A stretch of 6,006 bases of DNA from DATGIQ01 sp035295665 (GTDB lineage Bacteria > Planctomycetota > Planctomycetia > Gemmatales > Gemmataceae), in NCBI GenBank assembly GCA_035295665.1, contig DATGIQ010000067.1, positions 1 to 6,006 on the forward strand. The letters run 5' to 3'. Positions 1 to 6,006 of this stretch are shown one piece after another. The notes beneath the pieces are model-generated. The model saw only the letters and a program-made list of their open reading frames with translations. It had not been told where the DNA came from and ran no database searches. The first letter of the stretch is position 1; every line of letters begins with the position of its first letter. A program made the translations under genes and the position numbers.

Positions 1-1605
1 TTCAACCGGCCGGATCATGCCATCGTGGACCACGACACCTACGTCCTGGTCAGCGACGGCGACTTGATGGAGGGGATCTCCTCGGAAGCCGCTTCCCTGG
101 CAGGCCACCTGCGGCTGGGCAAGCTCATGGCCCTCTACGCTGACAATCTCGTCACCCTCGGGGGCAGTGCCAATTTGTGCTTCACCGAGGATCGCCAGGC
201 ACGCTTCGCCGCGTATGGCTGGCACGTCCAGCGGGTCGAGAACGGCAACGATGTCGCCGATCTCACCGCGGCCATCGAAGCGGCACGCGCGGAAAAGGGC
301 CGTCCGTCGTTCATCGACGTCCACACGCACATTGGTTACGGCAGTCCCCACAAGCACGATACGTCGGCGGCGCACGGCTCGCCCCTGGGCGTGGAAGAAG
401 TGCGCCTGACCAAGGAAAACCTGGGCTGGCCGGTCGAACCTTCCTTCGACGTTCCCCCGGAGGCCCTGGAACACTTCCGCGCGTTCGCGGAGCGCGGCGC
501 GGCGCGGCAGGCGGAGTGGGAATCCCGGTTCCGGGCCTATGCGAAGAAATATCCCGAACTGGCCGCGGAGTTCCAGCGGGTCGTGCAGCGTCAACTCCCG
601 CAGGGGTGGGACCGAGACCTACCCACGTTCCGCCCCGACCAGGGACCCCTGGCTACCCGGGCCGCTGGCGGCAAGGTAATCAACGCGCTCGCACGCCATC
701 TTCCCGAGTTGATGGGTGGCACCGCGGACGTGGCCCCCAGCACGGACACCAACATCGACGGGGGCGGCGACTTTGAACCGGACAACCGGGCGGGGCGCAA
801 TATGTACTTTGGCGTCCGGGAGCATGCGATGGGCGCCATTCTGAACGGGCTGGCTCTGCACCGGGGGTTTATTCCGTATGGGGCCACCTTCCTGATCTTC
901 AGCGACTACATGCGGCCGCCGATGCGGCTGGCGGCCATGAACGGCCTGCCGGTGACCTACGTCTTCACTCACGACAGCATCGCCATGGGAGAGGATGGCC
1001 CGACCCATCAGCCGGTGGAGCAACTGCTGGGCTTGCGCTCCGTCCCCGGCCTGACCGTCATCCGGCCGGCGGATGCCAACGAAACCGCCGCCGCCTGGCG
1101 AATCGCCATTGCGTCTCGGGACCGCCCGATGGTCCTGGTCCTGACCCGGCAGAAGCTTCCGGTGCTCGACCTGGCCAGCTATCCCAGCATCGCGGCCGGG
1201 GTGCCGCGCGGCGGCTACGTCCTGGCCGATGCCGGCGATGGGACGCGGCCTGCCATGGTGCTGATCGCCACCGGCTCGGAGGTGCATCTAGCCCTGAACG
1301 CCCACTATCGGTTGGCCCGCGAAGGCGTGAAGGTCCGGGTCGTGAGCTTGCCGTGCTGGAGCCTGTTCAAGGCACAGCCGGAGCCGTACCGGAAGGAAGT
1401 GTTGCCGGAGGGGGTTCCTCTGCTCGCCATCGAGGCCGGCGTGACCCTGGGCTGGGATTCTTACCTGGGTCCGCCCATGCCCGTCCTCGGGGTGGATCGC
1501 TTCGGCGCCTCGGCCCCCGGTGATGTCGTGATGCGCGAGTACGGCTTCACCGTGGAGAATGTGTGCCAGCAAGTCCGGACCTTGCTCTCGTCTACCCAAA
1601 CGTAG
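1..1605 (+). CDS. tkt: Transketolase, 5'-truncated by window edge
   Basis: Transketolase is a thiamine-diphosphate enzyme of the non-oxidative pentose phosphate pathway; it moves two-carbon ketol units between sugar phosphates in the cytosol. The frame is open from base 1, so the GTG at 25 is not the real start. By comparison with E. coli TktA about 135 N-terminal residues are missing, which would give a normal total of about 670. Visible family residues: the ThDP/Mg motif SDGDLMEG (Asp at 55-57), its paired Asn (145-147), the active-site His in SAAHGSPLG (373-375), substrate-contact Arg (658-660) and Ser (739-741), the catalytic Glu in GVREHAMG (820-822), GEDGPTHQPVEQ with Asp (994) and His (1006), and the phosphate-binding Arg in LTRQKLP (1147). 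The C-terminal transketolase domain is complete and ends at TAG 1603-1605. The ThDP motif reads SDG where GDG is usual, but the metal-binding Asp is kept. The enzyme looks functional. Placement beside zwf fits a pentose phosphate operon. Confidence 0.96.
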   Translation, partial: FNRPDHAIVDHDTYVLVSDGDLMEGISSEAASLAGHLRLGKLMALYADNLVTLGGSANLCFTEDRQARFAAYGWHVQRVENGNDVADLTAAIEAARAEKGRPSFIDVHTHIGYGSPHKHDTSAAHGSPLGVEEVRLTKENLGWPVEPSFDVPPEALEHFRAFAERGAARQAEWESRFRAYAKKYPELAAEFQRVVQRQLPQGWDRDLPTFRPDQGPLATRAAGGKVINALARHLPELMGGTADVAPSTDTNIDGGGDFEPDNRAGRNMYFGVREHAMGAILNGLALHRGFIPYGATFLIFSDYMRPPMRLAAMNGLPVTYVFTHDSIAMGEDGPTHQPVEQLLGLRSVPGLTVIRPADANETAAAWRIAIASRDRPMVLVLTRQKLPVLDLASYPSIAAGVPRGGYVLADAGDGTRPAMVLIATGSEVHLALNAHYRLAREGVKVRVVSLPCWSLFKAQPEPYRKEVLPEGVPLLAIEAGVTLGWDSYLGPPMPVLGVDRFGASAPGDVVMREYGFTVENVCQQVRTLLSSTQT

Positions 1606-1639
1606 ATGCCCGTTTCAGACATCTTAACGCGATGGAAAT

Positions 1640-1644
1640 GGGAG
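1640..1644 (+). promoter_or_regulatory. Ribosome binding site of the HMA-like gene
   Basis: GGGAG seven bases before ATG 1652. It settles the reading frame here, because a competing open frame starting at ATG 1606 overlaps the whole gene but has no comparable site and no recognisable product. Confidence 0.65.
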
Positions 1645-1651
1645 AAATATC

Positions 1652-1915
1652 ATGCGAAAGCCGAAGTTGAACGATGCCAAGGTCGAGACCAGCGTCCCGG
1701 CGGGCAAGGTGAAGAGCCTGAAACTCTCCGGCATCCACAACTGCTGCCAGCCGTGTTGCGAGGCCATCAAGGAGGCGATCGCGACCGTGGACGGCGTAAC
1801 TGGCGACACGGCCACGCCGCGCCAGACCAGCTTCGAGGTCAGCGGCGACTTCAGTGCCGCCGCGTTGATCGAGGCGCTCCACGCGGCCGGTTTCCACGCG
1901 GAAGTCGAGGAATGA
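1652..1915 (+). CDS. Small HMA-like Cys-rich protein, putative metal-binding
   Basis: An 87-residue protein that appears to be a single heavy-metal-associated (HMA, ferredoxin-like) domain. After a polar N-terminal leader of about 19 residues comes a beta strand (KSLKLSG). The metal loop is GIHNCCQPCC, with Cys 31, 32, 35 and 36 and His 29. A helix follows (EAIKEAIATVDGV), then a strand region around residue 60 and a C-terminal helix (AALIEALHAAGFHAEV). This order matches the HMA fold, but the loop is not the classical GMTCxxC: it has two Cys-Cys pairs and a nearby His, as in HMA-like proteins I associate with planctomycetes and relatives. There is no signal peptide or membrane segment, so it is probably cytoplasmic. 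A role in metal binding or trafficking (Cu, Zn) is inferred only. The start is supported by GGGAG at 1640-1644, seven bases upstream. It lies 46 bases after transketolase. Confidence 0.8.
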   Translation: MRKPKLNDAKVETSVPAGKVKSLKLSGIHNCCQPCCEAIKEAIATVDGVTGDTATPRQTSFEVSGDFSAAALIEALHAAGFHAEVEE

Positions 1916-1944
1916 GCAACCCCACATAGAGGAGTATCCCGACG

Positions 1945-2307
1945 ATGATTCAAGTGAAGCGAGTCTACGAAAAGCCTTCTCGAAAAGACGGCTTGCGAGT
2001 CCTGGTTGATCGCCTGTGGCCGCGCGGCCTGACCAAAGAGCGCGCGGCGGTGAAATTGTGGCTGAAGGACGTGGCCCCGAGCACGGAGCTGCGCAAGTGG
2101 TTCGGCCACGACCTGGCCAAATGGAAGCAGTTCCAGACCTGTTACCGGAAGGAACTCCGCGAGAAGAAGGACGCGCTCAAGCTGCTGAAGCAAAAGGGTG
2201 AAGAACACACCGTCACCCTGGTGTACGGCGCGCGGGATGAGGAGCATAACGAGGCGCTGGTCCTGAAGAGTGTTCTGGAAGGGCGCAGAACGAAGCACGA
2301 AGGATAA
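1945..2307 (+). CDS. DUF488 family protein, YeaO-like
   Basis: A 120-residue protein of the DUF488 family, closest in style to E. coli YeaO. Conserved features: the N-terminal VKRVYEKP; the signature VLVDRLWPRG (residues 19-28); the PSTELRKWFGHD block (near residues 45-56); and the C-terminal LVYGARDEEHNEALVL (near 92-107). Length is normal for the family. No biochemical role is established for the family that I can state with confidence. It is rich in Lys and Arg, has no signal peptide or membrane segment, and is likely cytosolic. An AGAGGAG site at 1928-1934 lies ten bases before the ATG, and the gene starts 29 bases after the HMA-like gene, so the two are probably cotranscribed. The last residues (GRRTKHEG) are a basic tail beyond the conserved core. 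Confidence 0.9.
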   Translation: MIQVKRVYEKPSRKDGLRVLVDRLWPRGLTKERAAVKLWLKDVAPSTELRKWFGHDLAKWKQFQTCYRKELREKKDALKLLKQKGEEHTVTLVYGARDEEHNEALVLKSVLEGRRTKHEG

Positions 2308-2338
2308 AGGATAATCAGAAAGTTCTTGATTCATCCTT
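2307..2338 (+). repeat. Imperfect inverted repeat (hairpin) between DUF488 and molybdoenzyme genes
   Basis: The left arm AAGGATAATCA (2307-2317) pairs with the right arm TGATTCATCCTT (2327-2338): 11 base pairs with a single bulged C at 2332 and a nine-base loop (2318-2326). The left arm is the second copy of a tandem 7-mer, AGGATAA at 2301-2307 and 2308-2314, which includes the TAA stop of the DUF488 gene. No T-run follows, so it is not a standard intrinsic terminator. It sits just upstream of the likely start of the next gene and could be a processing, pausing or leader element, or a chance palindrome. Confidence 0.45.
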
Positions 2339-2349
2339 CCGAGATGATC

Positions 2350-3975
2350 ATGCACATTCGACTCAAGACACTCCTGCTGCTCGTGTCGCCGCTGCTGCTG
2401 GCGGTTGCCGCGGCTTACGTTCAGTGGGGCACGCTGGGTCTCCCGGTGCTGCCGGTCAACCTCACGATGACCCCCGAAACGGCCGTGGGGCCTTATGGCT
2501 TCCCGGCCTGGCTCTGCATTACCCACTACGTCAACTTTCTGTTCCTGATCCTGCTCATCCGCAGCGGCTTGCAGATCCTCATGGATCACCCCCGGCTGTA
2601 CTGGAACGTCCACTGCACCCCCGGCAGCGAGTGGCTCCGCCTCACTCCGGTCGAGGTGCCCAGGGATCGCGTCTGGACGGCAAAAGATGACTCCCGCTAC
2701 CTCACCCCCTGGATCGGCTTGCCTGGCTACCGGCACACGGTCGGCATGGCCCGGCACTGGCATTTCCTCAGTGCTTTGTTCTGGGTGGGCAACGGCCTGG
2801 TCGTCGTGGTTCTGCTGTTTTGCACCGGGCAGTGGCAGCGCCTGGTGCCGACATCGTGGCAGATCGTGCCCGACGCCTGGGCCGTCTTCGTCCACTACGC
2901 CACCTTGCACCTGCCGCCGGAGCCAAACGGCTTCTACCACTACAACGCCCTCCAGCAGCTGGCGTATTTCGGGGTCGTGTTCGTCCTGGCCCCCCTGGCG
3001 ATGCTGACCGGCCCGTCGATGTCGCCGGCCTTCACGGCCCGGTTCACGTGGTATCCGAGGCTGCCCGGCAACCGGCAAATCGGCCGGTCGATCCACTTCC
3101 TCATCATGTGCGCCTTCGTCGTATTCATCATTGGGCACGTGACGATGGTGGCGCTCACCGGGTTCGTCCGGAACATGAACCACATCGTCGTGGGTACGGA
3201 CAACGCCAACCCCATCGGCCTGTATCTCGGCCTGGCGGGGATCGGCGTGGTCGTGCTGGTGAACGTGCTCGCCAACTGGATGGCGTGGAGGCACCCCCGC
3301 GCCGTCCAGCACGCCGCCAAGGCGATTGTCAGCCCGGTCATGGGGTTCCTGCTTGACCGGCCCGCTCCGGTGGCCGAGTTCGGCCGCGCAGACATCTCGC
3401 CCTTCTTCTGGGTCAACGGCGCCATGCCAACCTGCGATGAGTGGAAAACGCTGGCTGCCGGCGATTTCAAGGGCTACCGGCTCAAGGTATACGGCCAGGT
3501 GGAGAACCCGGTCGAGTTGTCGCTGGACGACCTGCGGGCGCGGGGCCAGAAGACGCAGATCACGCTGCACCACTGTATCCAGGGCTGGTCAGGCATTGCT
3601 GCGTGGGGAGGACTGCCGCTGACGGAACTGATGAAGTTGGTTCGGCCCGGACCCAACGTCAAGGCGGTCGTCTTCTACTCGTTTGGCGAGGGCGTCGAGT
3701 TCAGCACGGGCGTCGCGGGCGGCCAGTATTACGACAGCCTCTCGATCGAGAACGCCCGGAACCCGCAAACCTTGCTGGCTTACGAAATGAACGATCAGCC
3801 GCTCGCCCATCTGCACGGGGCGCCGTTGCGGCTGCGTGTAGAGAATCAGCTCGGCTTCAAGATGGTCAAGTGGATTCAGGCGATTGAATTCGTTGCCGAT
3901 GTCCGGTCCATCAACGAGGGCGAGGGCGGCTACGCCGAGGACCACGAGTATTTCGGCGAGCTGGCCAACATCTGA
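2350..3975 (+). CDS. Cytochrome b membrane domain fused to sulfite-oxidase-fold molybdopterin oxidoreductase domain
   Basis: Two modules in one 541-residue chain (numbered from ATG 2350). The N-terminal part resembles the diheme cytochrome b subunits of thiosulfate reductase and Ni,Fe-hydrogenase. I see about six membrane segments near 5-26, 52-77, 138-160, 200-221, 248-271 and 289-313. Candidate heme-ligand His are in THYVNF (59), HWHF (136/138), IHF (249) and IIGHV (263). The typical SGLQILMDHPRLYW follows segment 2. From about 345 a sulfite oxidase/MsrP-type molybdopterin domain begins; its Mo-ligating Cys is in HHCIQGWSG (Cys 409, codon 3574-3576), and it ends with the family-like EDHEYFG. 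Likely role: electron exchange between the quinone pool and an unknown substrate at the Mo site. There is no Tat signal, and Arg/Lys-rich loops put the Mo domain in the cytoplasm. Start choice is uncertain: ATG 2350 has a weak GAG at 2341-2343; ATG 2344 and TTG 2326 are alternatives, the latter at a hairpin loop edge. Confidence 0.88.
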   Translation: MHIRLKTLLLLVSPLLLAVAAAYVQWGTLGLPVLPVNLTMTPETAVGPYGFPAWLCITHYVNFLFLILLIRSGLQILMDHPRLYWNVHCTPGSEWLRLTPVEVPRDRVWTAKDDSRYLTPWIGLPGYRHTVGMARHWHFLSALFWVGNGLVVVVLLFCTGQWQRLVPTSWQIVPDAWAVFVHYATLHLPPEPNGFYHYNALQQLAYFGVVFVLAPLAMLTGPSMSPAFTARFTWYPRLPGNRQIGRSIHFLIMCAFVVFIIGHVTMVALTGFVRNMNHIVVGTDNANPIGLYLGLAGIGVVVLVNVLANWMAWRHPRAVQHAAKAIVSPVMGFLLDRPAPVAEFGRADISPFFWVNGAMPTCDEWKTLAAGDFKGYRLKVYGQVENPVELSLDDLRARGQKTQITLHHCIQGWSGIAAWGGLPLTELMKLVRPGPNVKAVVFYSFGEGVEFSTGVAGGQYYDSLSIENARNPQTLLAYEMNDQPLAHLHGAPLRLRVENQLGFKMVKWIQAIEFVADVRSINEGEGGYAEDHEYFGELANI

Positions 3976-4012
3976 CGCCGGCGCCGGGCGTGCGTGACGG
4001 TCTCGCAAGAGA

Positions 4013-4017
4013 AAGGA
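4013..4017 (+). promoter_or_regulatory. Ribosome binding site of the 6-phosphogluconate dehydrogenase remnant
   Basis: AAGGA seven bases before ATG 4025. It is a normal, intact site, so the short remnant ORF should still be translated. Confidence 0.6.
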
Positions 4018-4024
4018 AAACCAC

Positions 4025-4258
4025 ATGGAATTGGGCATGATCGGACTGGGCCGGATGGGGATCAACATGGTGCGGCGCCTTCTGCGGCCCGGTCACCAGT
4101 GCGTCGTTTACGACCCTCATCCGGAAGCCGTACAGGCACTCGCCAAAGAGGGGGCGGTTGGGACGACGTCGCTCGGCGACAGGGTGCTGTCCATCCTTCG
4201 TTACCAGTTCGGCGGCCATGAGGAAAAGGTTGTCGCCCCGAAGGGAGGCACGTCATGA
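4025..4258 (+). pseudogene. gnd: 6-phosphogluconate dehydrogenase remnant with in-frame internal deletion
   Basis: The intact enzyme oxidatively decarboxylates 6-phosphogluconate to ribulose 5-phosphate, the step after zwf and the lactonase. This 77-codon ORF starts as that enzyme does: MELGMIGLGRMGINMVRRLL carries the Rossmann GxGxxG (Gly 7, 9, 12), followed by the second strand and VVYDPHPEAVQAL, through GAVGTTSL (residue 50). It then jumps to GDRVLSILRYQFGGHEEK (51-68), which matches the extreme C-terminus of the short, roughly 300-residue form. The join is at about 4172-4181. Roughly 230 middle residues are absent, including the substrate site and catalytic Lys/Asn, so it cannot be an active enzyme. 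The frame, ribosome site and TGA overlapping the zwf ATG are all kept. The deletion is probably recent, or is an assembly error. A retained small Rossmann peptide with a new role is possible but less likely. Confidence 0.8.
4243..4248 (+). promoter_or_regulatory. zwf ribosome binding site inside the gnd remnant tail, with ATGA coupling
   Basis: GGGAGG lies six bases before the zwf ATG (4255) and within the last codons of the gnd remnant. The remnant's TGA (4256-4258) overlaps the zwf ATG as ATGA, so translation of the two is probably coupled. Keeping this tail preserves zwf initiation even though the upstream gene is gutted. Confidence 0.7.
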
Positions 4259-5646
4259 CCGCCCCCCTCCGTTCGGACGCTCTTGTTTTTTTTGGCGCCA
4301 CCGGCGACCTGGCGTACAAGCAGATCTTCCCGGCCCTCCAGGCGCTGATCCGGCGCGGCCACCTCGACATGCCTGTCGTCGGGGTGGCCAAGTCCAAATG
4401 GAATCTCGATCAGCTCAAGGCACGGGCCAACGACAGCCTCGAAAAGCACGGCAACCTGGACCCGGTGGCCTATGCGAAGCTTTGCTCTCTGCTGGGTTAC
4501 ATCGACGGGGATTATGGCGACCCGACAACATTTACGAAGCTACGGAAGGCTCTCGGCGGCGCCAAGCGGCCGCTGTACTACCTGGCCATCCCGCCCAGCC
4601 TGTTCGCCACTGTCGCCGAAGGACTGGCGAAGGCGGACTGCGTCAAGAACGCCCGCGTGGTCGTGGAGAAGCCGTTCGGCCGCGACCTCGCCTCGGCCCG
4701 GGAACTGAACCGCACGCTGCATCGGTTCTTTCCCGAACCGGCCATCTTCCGCATCGACCACTACCTTGGCAAGGAGCCGGTCCAGAACCTTATCTACTTC
4801 CGCTTCGCCAACCCGCTGATCGAAGCCGGCTGGGATAACCAACACATCGAGAGCGTGCAGATCACCATGGCCGAGAGCTTCGGGGTGGCCGGCCGCGGCA
4901 AGTTCTATGAAGGGGTGGGGGCGATCCGCGACGTGGTGCAGAACCACATGCTCGAAGTAATCGCCTGTCTCGCCGAGGAATGCCCGGCCGGGAAGGACCA
5001 CGAGGCCCGGCGTGACGAGCGCGGGCGGCTGCTCAAGGCAGTCCGGACGCTCGACCCGTCTGAGGTCGTGCGCGGCCAGTTCCGCGGCTACCGGCGCGAG
5101 CCGGGGGTGGCCCCCGACTCGCAGGTCGAAACGTTCGCGGCCCTCCGTTTTCACATCGACAATAAGCGCTGGAAGGGGGTGCCGTTTTTCGTGCGCGTGG
5201 GCAAGTGCCTCCCTGTCACCGCGACGGAAGTGCTGGTCCGGTTCAAGCGCCCGCCGCGACCCGTGCTGGATGAAACCGGGCCGGCGCTGGACTGCTACTG
5301 CCGCTTCCGCTTCAGTCCCGAGGTGGTGCTCGCGCTGGGTACGAAGGTCAAGAAGCCGGGGGAGCGCATGGTGGGGGAAAGGATCGAGTTGGTCGCTCAT
5401 TACCAGCCGCCCGACGAGATGGAGCCTTACGAGCGCCTCTTGGGCGATGCCGCTAACGGCGACGCGACCCTCTTCGCGCGCGAGGATTCCGTCGAGGCCG
5501 CCTGGCGTGTCGTGGACCCGGTCCTCGGGAATAAGACCCCGCTTTCCGAGTACGAGCCCAACACCTGGGGACCGCCCGAGGTGGAGCGGAGTCTGGCGCC
5601 CGCAGGTGGCTGGCACAACCCCAAGCCCAAGGAGGCGTCCGCATGA
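4255..5646 (+). CDS. zwf: Glucose-6-phosphate 1-dehydrogenase
   Basis: First enzyme of the oxidative pentose phosphate pathway: glucose 6-phosphate to 6-phosphogluconolactone, reducing NADP or NAD, in the cytosol. The N-terminal Rossmann motif is FGATGDLAYKQIFPAL (13-28). The substrate signature RIDHYLGKEPVQN spans 166-178 and includes the active-site Lys 173. His 231 in VVQNHML matches the catalytic base of the family. Other blocks are VVVEKPFGRDL (135-145), FFVRVGKCLP (311-320) and a C-terminal WGPPEVE. At 463 residues it is slightly shorter than the usual 480-510 but complete at both ends. In the coenzyme loop, GDLAYKQ replaces the more common GDLAKRK and VAKSK stands where an Arg-rich loop often binds the 2'-phosphate, so NADP preference is not certain. 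It overlaps the gnd remnant and the HAD gene by four bases each. Confidence 0.97.
   Translation: MTAPLRSDALVFFGATGDLAYKQIFPALQALIRRGHLDMPVVGVAKSKWNLDQLKARANDSLEKHGNLDPVAYAKLCSLLGYIDGDYGDPTTFTKLRKALGGAKRPLYYLAIPPSLFATVAEGLAKADCVKNARVVVEKPFGRDLASARELNRTLHRFFPEPAIFRIDHYLGKEPVQNLIYFRFANPLIEAGWDNQHIESVQITMAESFGVAGRGKFYEGVGAIRDVVQNHMLEVIACLAEECPAGKDHEARRDERGRLLKAVRTLDPSEVVRGQFRGYRREPGVAPDSQVETFAALRFHIDNKRWKGVPFFVRVGKCLPVTATEVLVRFKRPPRPVLDETGPALDCYCRFRFSPEVVLALGTKVKKPGERMVGERIELVAHYQPPDEMEPYERLLGDAANGDATLFAREDSVEAAWRVVDPVLGNKTPLSEYEPNTWGPPEVERSLAPAGGWHNPKPKEASA
5629..5635 (+). promoter_or_regulatory. Ribosome binding site of the HAD gene with ATGA overlap
   Basis: AAGGAGG seven bases before ATG 5643, a near-perfect site lying inside the zwf coding end. 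The start overlaps the zwf TGA (5644-5646) as ATGA. It fixes the HAD start. Confidence 0.75.
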
Positions 5647-6006
5647 CACAACTTGCCCCCGTCGTGTTCCTGCTCGATGTCGATAACACCCTGCTCGACA
5701 ACGATCGGATCGGAGTTGACCTTAAGCGCCACCTCACCCAGGCGTTCGGGGCCGAGCGGCAGGAGCGTTACTGGACGATCTTTGAGAAGCTGTGCGTGGA
5801 ACTCGGCTACGCGGATTGTCTCGGAGCGCTACAGCGTTACCGGGCCGAGAACCCGCGCGACCCGCACTTCTTGCAGCTGTCCTTCTACCTGTTGGATTAC
5901 CCATTCGCCAACCGCTTGTTCCCTGGCTCGCTGGACGTGATCGAGCAACTCCGCAGCTGGGGGCCGACGGTCATCCTTTCCGACGGCGACGTGGTATTCC
6001 AGCCGC
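5643..6006 (+). CDS. HAD superfamily hydrolase, 3'-truncated by window edge
   Basis: The first 121 residues of a haloacid-dehalogenase-type phosphatase; the frame is still open at base 6006. Motif I is FLLDVDNTLLDND with the nucleophile Asp 12 and acid/base Asp 14 (DxDxT). A helical cap-like region with many aromatic residues follows (about 25-95: RYWTIFEKL, LGALQRYRAENP, YPFANRLFPG). Motif II is VILSDGD with Ser 113. The catalytic Lys and the acidic motif IV would lie beyond the window. Family members usually hydrolyse small phosphomonoesters in the cytosol. Tight coupling to zwf suggests a sugar phosphate or a side product of the pathway, but that is inference and no substrate can be read from the sequence. 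Base composition and codon use look like those of its neighbours. Confidence 0.9.
   Translation, partial: MTQLAPVVFLLDVDNTLLDNDRIGVDLKRHLTQAFGAERQERYWTIFEKLCVELGYADCLGALQRYRAENPRDPHFLQLSFYLLDYPFANRLFPGSLDVIEQLRSWGPTVILSDGDVVFQP

Noticed and set aside
25..27. GTG at 25 as the transketolase start
   Set aside because: The frame is open back to base 1 and the upstream codons (FNRPDHAI) are conserved transketolase sequence, so the gene begins outside the window.
1606..1929. A 107-codon + strand frame starting right after the transketolase stop
   Set aside because: It overlaps the HMA-like gene in another frame, lacks a good ribosome site, and its product (Arg/Gly-rich) looks like an out-of-frame translation.
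1624..3573. A 649-codon open frame on the - strand spanning four genes' worth of sequence
   Set aside because: It lies antisense to three well-supported + strand genes, has the His/Arg/Gln/Pro-rich composition of a GC-rich shadow frame, and shows no recognisable domain.
3978..3987. Ten-base palindrome CCGGCGCCGG after the molybdoenzyme stop, considered as a terminator
   Set aside because: There is no loop and no following T-run, and such GC palindromes are expected by chance in this composition.
4540..5649. A 369-codon open frame on the - strand opposite zwf
   Set aside because: zwf has full family motifs on the + strand; this frame is its third-position GC shadow.
1..6006. CRISPR array, tRNA or rRNA genes, insertion sequence ends
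   Set aside because: I saw no spaced direct repeats, no RNA gene signatures and no transposase or terminal inverted repeats; coding genes fill nearly all of the window.

Overview
The window is a GC-rich stretch of bacterial DNA with every gene on the + strand and almost no spacing. It reads as one operon, or part of one, built around the pentose phosphate pathway. Gene content and protein style (the short form of glucose-6-phosphate dehydrogenase, a decarboxylating 6-phosphogluconate dehydrogenase of the short type, a HAD phosphatase, and a His/Cys-Cys heavy-metal-domain protein) resemble environmental phyla such as Planctomycetes. That placement is from memory of families and is tentative. 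It may be a metagenomic contig.

Layout: 1-1605 is the 3' part of a transketolase gene (5' end outside the window). It is followed by three genes unrelated to sugar metabolism: a small HMA-like Cys-rich protein (1652-1915), a DUF488/YeaO-like protein (1945-2307), and a membrane cytochrome b fused to a sulfite-oxidase-fold molybdopterin domain (2350-3975). The pathway genes then resume with a 77-codon ORF (4025-4258), glucose-6-phosphate dehydrogenase zwf (4255-5646), and the start of a HAD-family hydrolase that runs off the right edge (5643-6006). The last three are joined by two ATGA stop/start overlaps. No gene-free stretch exceeds about 50 bases.

The main anomaly is the 77-codon ORF. Its first ~50 residues are the NAD(P)-binding start of 6-phosphogluconate dehydrogenase, and its last ~25 are that enzyme's extreme C-terminus. 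The whole catalytic middle is gone, but the frame, ribosome binding site and zwf coupling are kept. It looks like an in-frame internal deletion, either real or an assembly artefact.

The second point of interest is the cytochrome b-molybdenum fusion, whose catalytic domain is predicted to lie in the cytoplasm. That differs from the well-known exported MsrP system. If functional, the pathway genes would supply NADPH and pentose phosphates. Whether the redox and metal genes in the middle share that job or were simply inserted cannot be told from the sequence.
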